A stretch of 37,409 bases of DNA, from NCBI GenBank assembly GCA_024695565.1, contig JAILHX010000134.1, forward strand, positions 1 through 37,409, in the 5' to 3' direction. Source of the DNA: Saccharofermentans sp. Lineage in GTDB: Bacteria; Bacillota_A; Clostridia; Saccharofermentanales; Saccharofermentanaceae. Positions 24,397-31,397 of this stretch are shown in pieces. A program made the translations under genes and the position numbers. The notes under the pieces are model-generated. The model had not been told where the DNA came from. It saw only the letters and a program-made list of their open reading frames with translations, and searched no databases. The first letter of the stretch is position 1. Every line of letters starts with the position of its first letter.

Positions 24397-24420
24397 AATC
24401 GCGAAAAAAGGCGATTTTCG
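24397..24420 (+). terminator. Intrinsic terminator at the end of the TGL array
   Basis: AATCGC (24397-24402) pairs with GCGATT (24411-24416), followed by TTTTCG. The loop is A-rich. Confidence 0.6.
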
Positions 24421-24461
24421 AAGAATTTAAGAGAATTCTCGAAGTTTTTTAGGAAAAATTG

Positions 24462-24490
24462 TTGACATAACCGTTTATGGCGGTTATTAT
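24462..24490 (+). promoter_or_regulatory. Strong sigma-A promoter of rplM-rpsI
   Basis: TTGACA (24462-24467) is consensus, and TATTAT (24485-24490) follows after 17 bases. The start point is expected near 24497. Confidence 0.9.
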
Positions 24491-24496
24491 ATGCAG

Positions 24497-24569
24497 GCTT
24501 GCGCATAAAAAGGGCGTATTTTGCCCTTCGTAAGATAAGAAAAATCATTGATTTCAAGGAGAAAGACAC
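24497..24569 (+). promoter_or_regulatory. Leader of rplM, possible L13-type autoregulatory RNA
   Basis: The 70-base leader contains the hairpin AAGGGC-GTATTTT-GCCCTT (about 24509-24527), preceded by a small GC-rich hairpin. Firmicutes often have an L13 leader RNA at this position, through which ribosomal protein L13 represses its own operon. I cannot confirm the consensus from sequence reading alone. Confidence 0.45.
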
Positions 24570-24998
24570 ATGGCTACATATGTTGCAACCAAGGATTCAA
24601 TTGAAAGGAAGTGGCTCGTAATCGACGCTGAGGGTATGGTTCTCGGCCGTCTGGCTACAGAGGTTGCTAAGCTCTTAAGAGGTAAGCACAAGCCCACATA
24701 TACTCCTTTCCTTGATACCGGAGATAATGTAATCGTAATCAACGCTTCCAAGGTAGTTCTTACCGGTAAGAAGCTCGACGATAAGCTCTATCGTCATCAC
24801 TCTGGATTCCCGGGCGGAATGAAGGAAGTTGACTATCGTACATTGATGGCAAAGAACCCTGAGAAGGCAGTTGAGCTCGCAGTTAAGGGCATGCTCCCTA
24901 AGAACTCACTCGGCCGTCAGATGTTCAGAAAGCTTCACGTTTATGCTGGTGCTGAATATGAGCAGACAGCTCAGAAGCCTGAAGTTTACACATTCTAA
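24570..24998 (+). CDS. rplM: 50S ribosomal protein L13
   Basis: This 142-residue ribosomal protein binds 23S rRNA early in assembly. [23 protein letters not shown] (about 16-38) and the [18 protein letters not shown] segment are the universally conserved parts of L13, and [17 protein letters not shown] closes the fold. AAGGAG at 24556-24561 precedes the ATG at the best distance. It is followed 17 bases later by rpsI, as in nearly all bacteria. The codon use is that of a highly expressed gene. Confidence 0.98.
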   Translation: MATYVATKDSIERKWLVIDAEGMVLGRLATEVAKLLRGKHKPTYTPFLDTGDNVIVINASKVVLTGKKLDDKLYRHHSGFPGGMKEVDYRTLMAKNPEKAVELAVKGMLPKNSLGRQMFRKLHVYAGAEYEQTAQKPEVYTF

Positions 24999-25015
24999 TC
25001 GGAGGACTACTGATA

Positions 25016-25429
25016 ATGGCAGCAAAGAAATCAAGCAGCAAAGTATATTATTACGGCACAGGTCGTCGTAAGGATGCAGTAGCAGCCGTACGTTTGCTTC
25101 CCGGTAAGGGCAAGATCACAATCAATGGCAAGGACATCGACGACTACTTCGGTCTCGACACATTGAAGCTCATCGTTCGTCAGCCCCTCGCAGCTACACA
25201 GACTGAGGACAAGTTCGACGTAATCGTTAAGGCTATCGGCGGCGGTATCTCCGGTCAGGCCGGTGCTATCCGTCACGGCATCGCAAGAGCTCTTGTTGAA
25301 GCTGATGAAGAGAGCTACAAGGCAGTTCTTAAGGAGAGCGGATTCCTCACACGTGACGCACGTATGAAGGAGAGAAAGAAGCCCGGTCTCAAGAAGGCAA
25401 GAAAGGCTTCACAGTTCTCAAAGCGTTAA
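25016..25429 (+). CDS. rpsI: 30S ribosomal protein S9
   Basis: This 137-residue ribosomal protein has [16 protein letters not shown] near the start. Its basic C-terminal tail ends in ASQFSKR, and the last residues reach the peptidyl-tRNA in the ribosomal P site. CGGAGG precedes the ATG. It is the second gene of the rplM-rpsI operon and is followed by a strong terminator. The 3' end of rpsI is a known integration site for some Gram-positive mobile elements, which makes the AT-rich gene downstream worth noting. Confidence 0.98.
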   Translation: MAAKKSSSKVYYYGTGRRKDAVAAVRLLPGKGKITINGKDIDDYFGLDTLKLIVRQPLAATQTEDKFDVIVKAIGGGISGQAGAIRHGIARALVEADEESYKAVLKESGFLTRDARMKERKKPGLKKARKASQFSKR

Positions 25430-25459
25430 TCGACCGTTCGGTTATTACCAAAGAACTTC

Positions 25460-25494
25460 AAAGGTTGTCCCATTCGGGGCAACCTTTTCTTTTT
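25460..25494 (+). terminator. Strong intrinsic terminator of rplM-rpsI
   Basis: AAAGGTTGTCCC (25460-25471) pairs with GGGGCAACCTTT (25476-25487) with one G-T pair and a four-base loop, followed by TCTTTTT. Confidence 0.93.
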
Positions 25495-25523
25495 GCAAGC
25501 ACTTGAGCGATGCAATACACAGA

Positions 25524-25636
25524 AAGTGCGGGCAAATGTGCGGGTATACCCTCACTTTCGCCCTCATATTCGAGCATTTTGAAGTGGTTTGAGGTTGGAT
25601 TAGAGGGTGCACCCTCATAAATACCCGCATTTATAG
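25524..25636. repeat. Left cluster of palindromes beside the single-gene island
   Basis: Within about 110 bases are the palindromes GGGTATACCC (25542-25551) and GAGGGTGCACCCTC (25603-25616). A long-range inverted pair (ATGTGCGGGTAT against ATACCCGCAT) and an AAAGTG/CACTTT pair are also present. CCCTCA or TGAGG motifs recur five times. No gene is present. Confidence 0.7.
25581..25594 (+). repeat. 14-bp direct repeat, left copy
   Basis: GAAGTGGTTTGAGG is identical to 26656-26669. Both are preceded by ATTCGA, with a short spacer that differs between the copies. The repeats border the low-GC gene and the left palindromes, about 1,075 bp apart. Confidence 0.8.
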
Positions 25637-25653
25637 TGTGCTAAGAATAATTC

Positions 25654-25728
25654 GCCATACCCGGATGCTTACAAGAATGCATTTTTTACCCCCTAAAATT
25701 GAGACTTTAGGGTATGGAATGAGACTTT
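25654..25728. promoter_or_regulatory. Nested inverted repeat and paired GAGACTTT motif before the island gene
   Basis: CCATACCC pairs with GGGTATGG (ends at about 25655 and 25717), and within this CCCTAAA (25691-25697) pairs with TTTAGGG (25706-25712). GAGACTTT occurs at 25701-25708 and again at 25721-25728, exactly 20 bases apart, about two helical turns. This could be a protein-binding site. No clear promoter is seen. Confidence 0.4.
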
Positions 25729-25776
25729 GGTCCGTGACAATAATATTAGTGATTAAGAATTAAGGGAGCATGAAGA

Positions 25777-26580
25777 ATGAACAGTATCATTTTGCCTATG
25801 AAGGTTCACGCGGTAAAACTAGAATACCGAAGACTGGAACTAGAACGAATACCGCACGGACATTTCAGAACTAAGAATGGTAGGAAATATGTTTACGTGA
25901 CTTATGATCCTCATAATCCAAAACTGGATTCCAGACATCCATGCAGACTGCTTGCCGATTCTAAACGAGGAGAGGAATATGCTTATGCTGTATCAGAATA
26001 TTTACGACTGAAACATGAATATATGATTTTGTTAAATGAGTGGAATTCGAGATATGGTATAACTCCCCCGCATGTCAGTTTTCCAATCTTACAATTCGCG
26101 GATCCGCATAAAATGAATAATGATTTTTATGAAAGGCAGAAAGCGATTTGTGGGGAATACACTCCAAAAAATCCTACTGTTAGCGATCATGGAATATTGA
26201 AATCCAAGAATGAACAGATGGGAGCAGATTTGCTTAAGTTGATGGGTATACCATTTAAGTATGAACCAGAAGTTACATTCATAAATTCAGAAGAAATTAT
26301 CAATCCGGATTATCTAATAAGTTTTTACGAAATAGATAGATGTGCTTATCTTGAGATTCTGGGAATGAATGAAAAAGTTGACTATTCAGTGAGAACCGCC
26401 ACAAAGATCAACAGTTTTTCAAAAGATACATATAGACCTGGTCGCGAAGTGATATATGTGATCTTATATGACAAAGCTAATTTCGATGAAGACTATTTTG
26501 CAGGCCAGGTTTTGGATGCATTTAATAATATGATTCCTGACAGTGCCATTATATGGGAAGCTGATTCCAAGGCTAGTTGA
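25777..26580 (+). CDS. PD-(D/E)XK nuclease-fold-like protein of unknown role
   Basis: This 267-residue protein has an N-terminal region of about 130 residues of unknown fold. A C-terminal domain follows, resembling the PD-(D/E)XK-like proteins common in Clostridia. SKNEQMGADLLKLMGIPFKYE (from about residue 143) supplies E146, NPDYL supplies D178, and YLEILGMNE (191-199) aligns with the WEHxGMxD block of that group and supplies E193. The Lys normally two residues after the second acid is Leu here, so activity is uncertain. Base composition is clearly more AT-rich than in neighbours, and codons such as AGA, ATT and AAA dominate, suggesting transfer. AAGGGAG precedes the ATG by 8 bases. It sits alone between palindrome-rich flanks, downstream of rpsI. 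Confidence 0.72.
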   Translation: MNSIILPMKVHAVKLEYRRLELERIPHGHFRTKNGRKYVYVTYDPHNPKLDSRHPCRLLADSKRGEEYAYAVSEYLRLKHEYMILLNEWNSRYGITPPHVSFPILQFADPHKMNNDFYERQKAICGEYTPKNPTVSDHGILKSKNEQMGADLLKLMGIPFKYEPEVTFINSEEIINPDYLISFYEIDRCAYLEILGMNEKVDYSVRTATKINSFSKDTYRPGREVIYVILYDKANFDEDYFAGQVLDAFNNMIPDSAIIWEADSKAS

Positions 26581-26598
26581 TATTACGTAACTATCAGA

Positions 26599-26707
26599 AT
26601 TTGAGGCTGTGCTTGAGGGAGCAGCCTCAAATCTAACCTCAAAATCGATTCGAATGAAGTGGTTTGAGGGTAAACGTTAGGGCTTAACCTCAAATTCAGC
26701 CTCAAAT
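26599..26707. repeat. Right cluster of TTTGAGG/CCTCAAA motifs
   Basis: Six copies of TTTGAGG or its complement occur in about 110 bases. ATTTGAGGCTG (26599-26609) pairs with CAGCCTCAAAT (26622-26632). GTTTGAGGGTAA pairs imperfectly with TTAACCTCAAA (26684-26694). CAGCCTCAAAT recurs at 26697-26707. No gene is present up to about 26740. Confidence 0.75.
26656..26669 (+). repeat. 14-bp direct repeat, right copy
   Basis: GAAGTGGTTTGAGG matches 25581-25594 exactly. It lies inside the right palindrome cluster. Confidence 0.8.
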
Positions 26708-26761
26708 TTGGAATAGTTGTAGCTTTGCTATTTGTTGACCATGAATGTAAAATTACTACGC

Positions 26762-27238
26762 ATGATCAGATTTAAGACTACATCACCTGAACAGACTGAG
26801 AGATTTGGCTATGAGCTTGCCAAGTCTTTGGTGGGCGGCGATGTAATCGCTCTGACGGGTGATCTCGGCGCGGGGAAGACATGCCTTACGAGAGGCATAG
26901 CTGACGGTTTAGGTTCGAGGTCACATGTGTCGAGTCCTACGTTTACCATCGTTAACGAGTACGAAGGCGGAAGGCTGATGCTGTTCCATTTTGATACATA
27001 CAGATTGTCAGGTCCTGATGATTTCCTTATGAGCGGTCTTGATGAGTATTTCTTCAGGGGTGGTGTATGTGTCATTGAGTGGAGCGATATAATAGATGAG
27101 TTGCTGCCGCAGGACACGATAAAGATGAAGATCACGGGTGACGGCAACACCAGGACGTTTGAATGCGAGTGCGGTGAGAAGCACGAGGGTTATATCAGAG
27201 GGGCAGCCGCAAAGGCCGGAGCTGAACAAGATACATGA
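26762..27238 (+). CDS. tsaE: tRNA threonylcarbamoyladenosine biosynthesis ATPase TsaE
   Basis: TsaE is the ATPase that works with TsaB and TsaD to form t6A37 in ANN-decoding tRNAs. The Walker A motif GDLGAGKT (33-40) and SPTFTIVNEYEGG are typical. DTYRL and CVIEWSD complete the active site. The start at the ATG at 26762 (MIRFKTTS, 158 residues) matches the usual length. An upstream ATG at 26741 and TTG at 26732 are in frame, but none of these has a convincing ribosome site. The 3' end overlaps tsaB by four bases (ATGA). The C-terminal 20 residues are a variable extension. Confidence 0.92.
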   Translation: MIRFKTTSPEQTERFGYELAKSLVGGDVIALTGDLGAGKTCLTRGIADGLGSRSHVSSPTFTIVNEYEGGRLMLFHFDTYRLSGPDDFLMSGLDEYFFRGGVCVIEWSDIIDELLPQDTIKMKITGDGNTRTFECECGEKHEGYIRGAAAKAGAEQDT

Positions 27239-27951
27239 AGTTATTAGTTTGTGATACATCAAATACAAATTGCAGTGCCGGGGTTTTCGAAGACGGAAAA
27301 GAGATCTGTTATGAACTCTCGTTTGAGACGAAGACGCACTCCGAGACGTTTATGCCGCTGGTGCATAGCGTGATGGAGAAGGCAGGAATTAAGCACGAGG
27401 ATCTTGACGGTTATGCCGTAACCGTAGGTCCCGGATCTTTTACCGGGATCAGGATCGGACTTGCTGCCGTTAAGGGCATGGCGCTTGCTGCGGGAAAGAA
27501 GTGCATCCCCGTATCTTCGACTGAAGCGTTGGCCAGTTCCTGTGAGAACGTAACTATGACTCCCAAGGAAGAGACATTGATCGTTCCTGCTATCGATGCG
27601 AGAAACAACAGGGTGTTCGCGATGGCGGCAGAAGACGATACGCTTAAGGCGCTATTGCCTGAGAATGCTTACGATGCGGATGAACTGGTCGCGAAGATCG
27701 GGAAGATACCGGAGATCATATACAACAAAAGACGTCAGATAATAGTTGTCGGAAGCGGCGCGACGGTAATGAAGAAGGCGTTTGAGAAGGCAAAGTCCGG
27801 ACTTAATATCTACTATGCTCCGGGCGCTGCGATCATGCCCAAGGGTGTTGCGCTCTCTGCATTTGCGAGCATGAACCTGATAGACGGAAAAGATCTTAAA
27901 GCATCTTACTGTGCCGTCTCGCAGGCTGAGAGGCTTAAGAAGAATGGTTGA
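27235..27951 (+). CDS. tsaB: tRNA threonylcarbamoyladenosine biosynthesis protein TsaB
   Basis: This 238-residue protein of the ASKHA fold is the scaffold partner of TsaD in t6A synthesis. CDTSNTNCSAGV opens the first subdomain. VTVGPGSFTGIRIGLAAVKGMA (about 63-84) is the family signature, and AIDARNNRVFAM follows. The ATG overlaps the tsaE stop, and rimI begins inside its last codons, giving the common tsaE-tsaB-rimI order. TsaD, which often follows, is absent here and must be elsewhere. Confidence 0.95.
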   Translation: MKLLVCDTSNTNCSAGVFEDGKEICYELSFETKTHSETFMPLVHSVMEKAGIKHEDLDGYAVTVGPGSFTGIRIGLAAVKGMALAAGKKCIPVSSTEALASSCENVTMTPKEETLIVPAIDARNNRVFAMAAEDDTLKALLPENAYDADELVAKIGKIPEIIYNKRRQIIVVGSGATVMKKAFEKAKSGLNIYYAPGAAIMPKGVALSAFASMNLIDGKDLKASYCAVSQAERLKKNG

Positions 27952-28390
27952 TCCCGAGCTGGTCATAAGATCTGCAGATCTGTCTGATATCAAATACATT
28001 ATGGACTTGGAGCAGGGGTCTATCGTTCATCCCTGGGACAGCAAGTCCATTGAGAGTCTCATTGTAGATAAGAATAAGAAATGTTATGTTGCCGATCTGC
28101 ACGGAACAGTTGTCGGATATGTGGGTGCTGAGACTGTGCTCGATGAATGCAATATCGGAAATATCGTAACTCACAAGGATTACAGGGGCAGAGGCTTTGC
28201 GTCCGTGATGATGGGCATTCTGCTGGAAGATTTGAAGAATAAAGGTATCTCCAAGATCTTCCTCGAAGTTGAACACGATAATGAGCCCGCCATCGCGCTC
28301 TATAAGAAATACGGATTCGAACCGTATGGAGCAAGGCGCGATTACTACGGGCAGGGCAAGGATGCTGTCCTGATGAGCAGGGACCTCTAA
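27944..28390 (+). CDS. rimI: Ribosomal-protein-alanine N-acetyltransferase-like GNAT protein
   Basis: This 148-residue GNAT enzyme transfers acetyl from acetyl-CoA, classically to the N-terminal Ala of ribosomal protein S18. IVTHKDYRGRGFASVMM contains the acetyl-CoA pyrophosphate-binding loop (RGRGFA). LEVEHDNEPAIALYKKYGFE and RRDYYGQGKDAVLMSRDL are RimI-type hallmarks. The ATG at 27944 overlaps the tsaB stop by eight bases. A longer in-frame reading from 27911 would add basic residues from within tsaB and is not needed. Confidence 0.92.
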   Translation: MVDPELVIRSADLSDIKYIMDLEQGSIVHPWDSKSIESLIVDKNKKCYVADLHGTVVGYVGAETVLDECNIGNIVTHKDYRGRGFASVMMGILLEDLKNKGISKIFLEVEHDNEPAIALYKKYGFEPYGARRDYYGQGKDAVLMSRDL

Positions 28391-28480
28391 ACTCTGATTG
28401 ATAAATTTACCAAAAGGTTTTCGTAAAAATATATCATTTGGGTTAAAAAGTCGAAAATAGACAGAGCGGCTCGTTTTTGG

Positions 28481-28509
28481 TTGATTTTCGAAGGACTCAA
28501 AAATATACT
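28481..28509 (+). promoter_or_regulatory. Promoter of crh-uvrC
   Basis: TTGATT (28481-28486) and TATACT (28504-28509) are separated by 17 bases. An inverted repeat TCGAAAAT and ATTTTCGA flanks the area upstream (about 28451-28491) and overlaps the -35, so it could be an operator. GAGC-G-GCTC followed by GTTTTT at about 28464-28478 may be a weak terminator for rimI. Confidence 0.7.
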
Positions 28510-28542
28510 TATGTCGTATTTAATGAGGGGTGTACCTGTACT

Positions 28543-28809
28543 ATGACTAAAGAAAAGATTGTTTTTGATTGTGAAGATGCTCTCCAGATGAAGGCCGTTG
28601 CGGTCATGATCCAGAAGGCTTCCCAGTACCACAGCACAATCTATATTGTCCGCAGCGGCAGAAGAGCTAATGCGAAGAGCCTTTTAGGTGTTATGTCCCT
28701 CGGAATCGAGAACGGCGCCGAGATCGAGATCGAAGCTAACGGCGACGATGAGAAGGAAGCATGTGATGCACTTCTCGCTCACCTCAAGAATCCTAAGATC
28801 GCTGTGTAA
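28543..28809 (+). CDS. Crh-like HPr paralogue (Gln15, Ser46)
   Basis: This 88-residue protein has the HPr fold. Residues ALQMKAVA (13-20) align with the GLHARPAA active-site loop of HPr, and the phosphotransfer His15 is Gln15. S46 in NAKSLLGVMSLG (43-54), the site phosphorylated by HPr kinase, is intact. That is the pattern of Bacillus Crh, which cannot pass phosphate to sugars but acts as a CcpA co-effector and regulator. Arg17 of HPr is Lys here. The start is chosen at the ATG at 28543, because it gives canonical numbering and has GAGGGGTG upstream. Translation from 28477 would add an unrelated leader. Its stop overlaps the uvrC start (TAATG). Confidence 0.88.
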   Translation: MTKEKIVFDCEDALQMKAVAVMIQKASQYHSTIYIVRSGRRANAKSLLGVMSLGIENGAEIEIEANGDDEKEACDALLAHLKNPKIAV

Positions 28810-30671
28810 TGCCCGCCGGTAAATTTGACGCCAGGCTGGACACAGTCCCTTTAAGCCCCGGAGTGTACCTTATGAAGGACTCTTCGGGCTGTGTTATTTA
28901 TGTAGGAAAAGCAAAGAAATTAAGGAACAGATTGAAGAGTTACTTCGGCGGCGGAGTCATCTCCAGTCCCAAGGTCAGGGCGATGGTATCGCATGTGGCT
29001 GACTTCGAATATACAGTCGTCGGCTCTGAACCTGAAGCGCTCCTGTTAGAGAACAATCTGATCAAGAGATATCAGCCCAAGTACAATATCCTTCTGCGTG
29101 ACGATAAAGGTTACCCTTATATCTGCGTTACTCTTAATGAGACATATCCCAGAGTTTTTAAGGCGTTCAGACCTGATCCCGAAGCCCGAAAACAAGGCGC
29201 CCGGTATTACGGTCCTTATATGGGTTCCGACTGCTTTGAAGTGTTAAAAGCAATATCTGATATCTTCCCGCTAAAGCGCTGCAAGAAGGTGTTTCCGAGA
29301 GATATCGGCAAGGAGAGGCCGTGTCTTAATTATCACATCGGCAAGTGCATGGCTCCGTGCCTCGGCACAGTCAAGAGCGAGGACTACCGAGCCATGATCG
29401 GCCAGATCGTCCAGTTCTTCGAAGGTAAGTATGACGGCATCGAGCAGGACATCAAAGCGCAGATGGAAGAGTGCTCTGCTAACCTCGAATTCGAGAAGGC
29501 GGGAGCATTAAGAGACAGGCTCTACGCGCTTAGAGCCATCCGTCAGAACCAGAGAGTATATCTTAATATCGAACGCGATGTTGACAGCATCGGACTCTAT
29601 TCCGACTGTGGTGAGACGTGCGTTAGAAAGCTCGAATTAAGACAGGGAAGAATAGTCGGATCTTCCACATATTTCTTCCCAGGAGAAGAAGACGATCAGG
29701 AAGAGATATTGAAGAATTTCCTGATGCAGTACTACGAAGACGCACCGTTTATACCGCCTCATATCCTCGTGCCTTTTGAGATGGCAGAAGACGATCTCGA
29801 AGTAATCGAGAAGACGCTTACTGAAAAGCTCGGCAAGAACTGCAGACTCCATGTGGCAGAGCGCGGAGAACTTCGTGAATTATCTGATCTCGCGAAGAAT
29901 AACGCCCGCGAGATGATGGTTAGAAGGATATTAAGAGGCGGTTCTGCCAATGCAGATCCTTCGCTTCCCGTAAGGTATCTCGAAGAACTTCTTGGAGCCC
30001 CTGAAGGCTCAATATCCAGAGCTGAATCATTCGATATCTCCAACTTAGGTAACGACGATATCTGCGCAGGCATGGTTGTGTTCAAAGACGGCAGGGCAGA
30101 TAAGCAGTCCTACAGATTATTCAAGATGAAGAGAGTCGAATCCCAGGACGATTACGCGTCCATGAGAGAGACTTTGGAGAGGCGTTTCAGCCATAGCGAA
30201 GATGATGGATTTAAGTATCCTGATGTTATCCTCGTTGACGGCGGCAAGGGCCAGCTCGAAGCAGTCGCTTCGGTCGTCAGATCGATGGAAGGAACGGAGA
30301 ATATCTACCTCGCGGGCATGGTCAAGAACGATCACCATAAGACTGCGGGAATCGTTTTCGAAGACGGACGCGAGATAAGACTTGAAGGCAGGACCTTGAG
30401 TGATCAGGAGATGGGATTATTAAGGTTCCTGACGACTGTACAGAACGAAGTCCACAGGTTCGCGATCACATATCAGCGCAAGCTCTCGGGCAAGCGCAAC
30501 ATAAAATACAAGCTTGAGACTATCGATGGAATAGGACCGGCTAAGCGCAGGAATCTGCTCTCGCATTTTGGTACAATAAAAGCTGTGGAAAATGCAACAG
30601 TGGAAGACCTGAAGGGTGTCAAGGGCATTACCGTAAAGGACGCTGAAGCAATCTACAACCATTTCCACTAA
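28809..30671 (+). CDS. uvrC: Excinuclease ABC subunit C
   Basis: UvrC makes the two incisions in nucleotide excision repair after loading by UvrA and UvrB. The 620 residues include the GIY-YIG nuclease domain (PGVYLM at 17-22 and IYVGKAKKLRNR at 30-41) and a UVR motif (LEFEKAGALRDRL, near 229-241) that contacts UvrB. An RNase H-like endonuclease domain (ESFDISNLGNDD and VDGGKGQL) and the C-terminal helix-hairpin-helix pair (IDGIGPAKRRNLLSHFG) follow. All main parts are present and the length is normal. The ATG overlaps the crh stop by one base, so both are expressed together. Confidence 0.97.
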   Translation: MPAGKFDARLDTVPLSPGVYLMKDSSGCVIYVGKAKKLRNRLKSYFGGGVISSPKVRAMVSHVADFEYTVVGSEPEALLLENNLIKRYQPKYNILLRDDKGYPYICVTLNETYPRVFKAFRPDPEARKQGARYYGPYMGSDCFEVLKAISDIFPLKRCKKVFPRDIGKERPCLNYHIGKCMAPCLGTVKSEDYRAMIGQIVQFFEGKYDGIEQDIKAQMEECSANLEFEKAGALRDRLYALRAIRQNQRVYLNIERDVDSIGLYSDCGETCVRKLELRQGRIVGSSTYFFPGEEDDQEEILKNFLMQYYEDAPFIPPHILVPFEMAEDDLEVIEKTLTEKLGKNCRLHVAERGELRELSDLAKNNAREMMVRRILRGGSANADPSLPVRYLEELLGAPEGSISRAESFDISNLGNDDICAGMVVFKDGRADKQSYRLFKMKRVESQDDYASMRETLERRFSHSEDDGFKYPDVILVDGGKGQLEAVASVVRSMEGTENIYLAGMVKNDHHKTAGIVFEDGREIRLEGRTLSDQEMGLLRFLTTVQNEVHRFAITYQRKLSGKRNIKYKLETIDGIGPAKRRNLLSHFGTIKAVENATVEDLKGVKGITVKDAEAIYNHFH

Positions 30672-30680
30672 GGAGTCCGA

Positions 30681-31397
30681 ATGGCGATCTACGCTCTGGC
30701 AGATTTGCATCTTTGCTTAAGCTGTCCTGACAAATCCATGGAGATCTGTTGGGTCACTTGGACTGACTATGTGGATCGGATCAGGGAGAACTGGGAAAAC
30801 ACGGTGACAGCTGATGACACGGTCCTTATCCCCGGCGATATTTCCTGGGCTACTTATGTTGATAAAGCCGAAGAGGATTTCCGTTTTATATCAGAACTTC
30901 CGGGACGTAAACTGTTATCACGCGGCAACCACGATTACTGGTGGACCACGATGAAGAAGATGGAAGAATTCTTCGCGGAAAAGGGCTTTGATAATCTGGA
31001 GTTCGTAAGGACAAATGTGCTCGAATCCGAAGGCTGCCTTATCACAGGGACAAGAGGCTGGATGATAGAATCAAAAGACAGCATCGAAGGCTCCGATAAC
31101 AGGAAGATCTATGAGCGTGAGAAGCTCCGTATCGGCATGTGTATAGATAAGCTTAATGAAGCTGATACTGACCATTCGAAAACTAGGATCCTCATGATAC
31201 ACTATCCGCCGATTACTGCGAGTCAGGGCTTTACTGAATTTGCTTCCATGATCGCCCAAGGCGGCGTCGATATATGCGTATACGGACACCTTCACGGCAA
31301 GGCGCATAAGAAGGCTTTTGAAGGTGATTTTGAAGGAACAAAGTTCATCTGCGCATCGGCAGATTATGTCGGATTTAAACCGGTGAAGATCGTATGA
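30681..31397 (+). CDS. Metallophosphoesterase
   Basis: The 238-residue protein has the calcineurin-like motifs in order: DLHL (8-11), PGDISW (51-56), RGNHDYWW (81-88), a histidine in MIHYPP, and YGHLHGKAH near 205-213. These bind two metal ions. Members of this small family are predicted phosphoesterases whose substrates are unknown. AAGGAG overlapping the uvrC stop provides a ribosome site. It shares an ATGA overlap with the following membrane protein, so the four genes crh-uvrC-metallophosphoesterase-DUF2142 probably form an operon. Confidence 0.92.
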   Translation: MAIYALADLHLCLSCPDKSMEICWVTWTDYVDRIRENWENTVTADDTVLIPGDISWATYVDKAEEDFRFISELPGRKLLSRGNHDYWWTTMKKMEEFFAEKGFDNLEFVRTNVLESEGCLITGTRGWMIESKDSIEGSDNRKIYEREKLRIGMCIDKLNEADTDHSKTRILMIHYPPITASQGFTEFASMIAQGGVDICVYGHLHGKAHKKAFEGDFEGTKFICASADYVGFKPVKIV

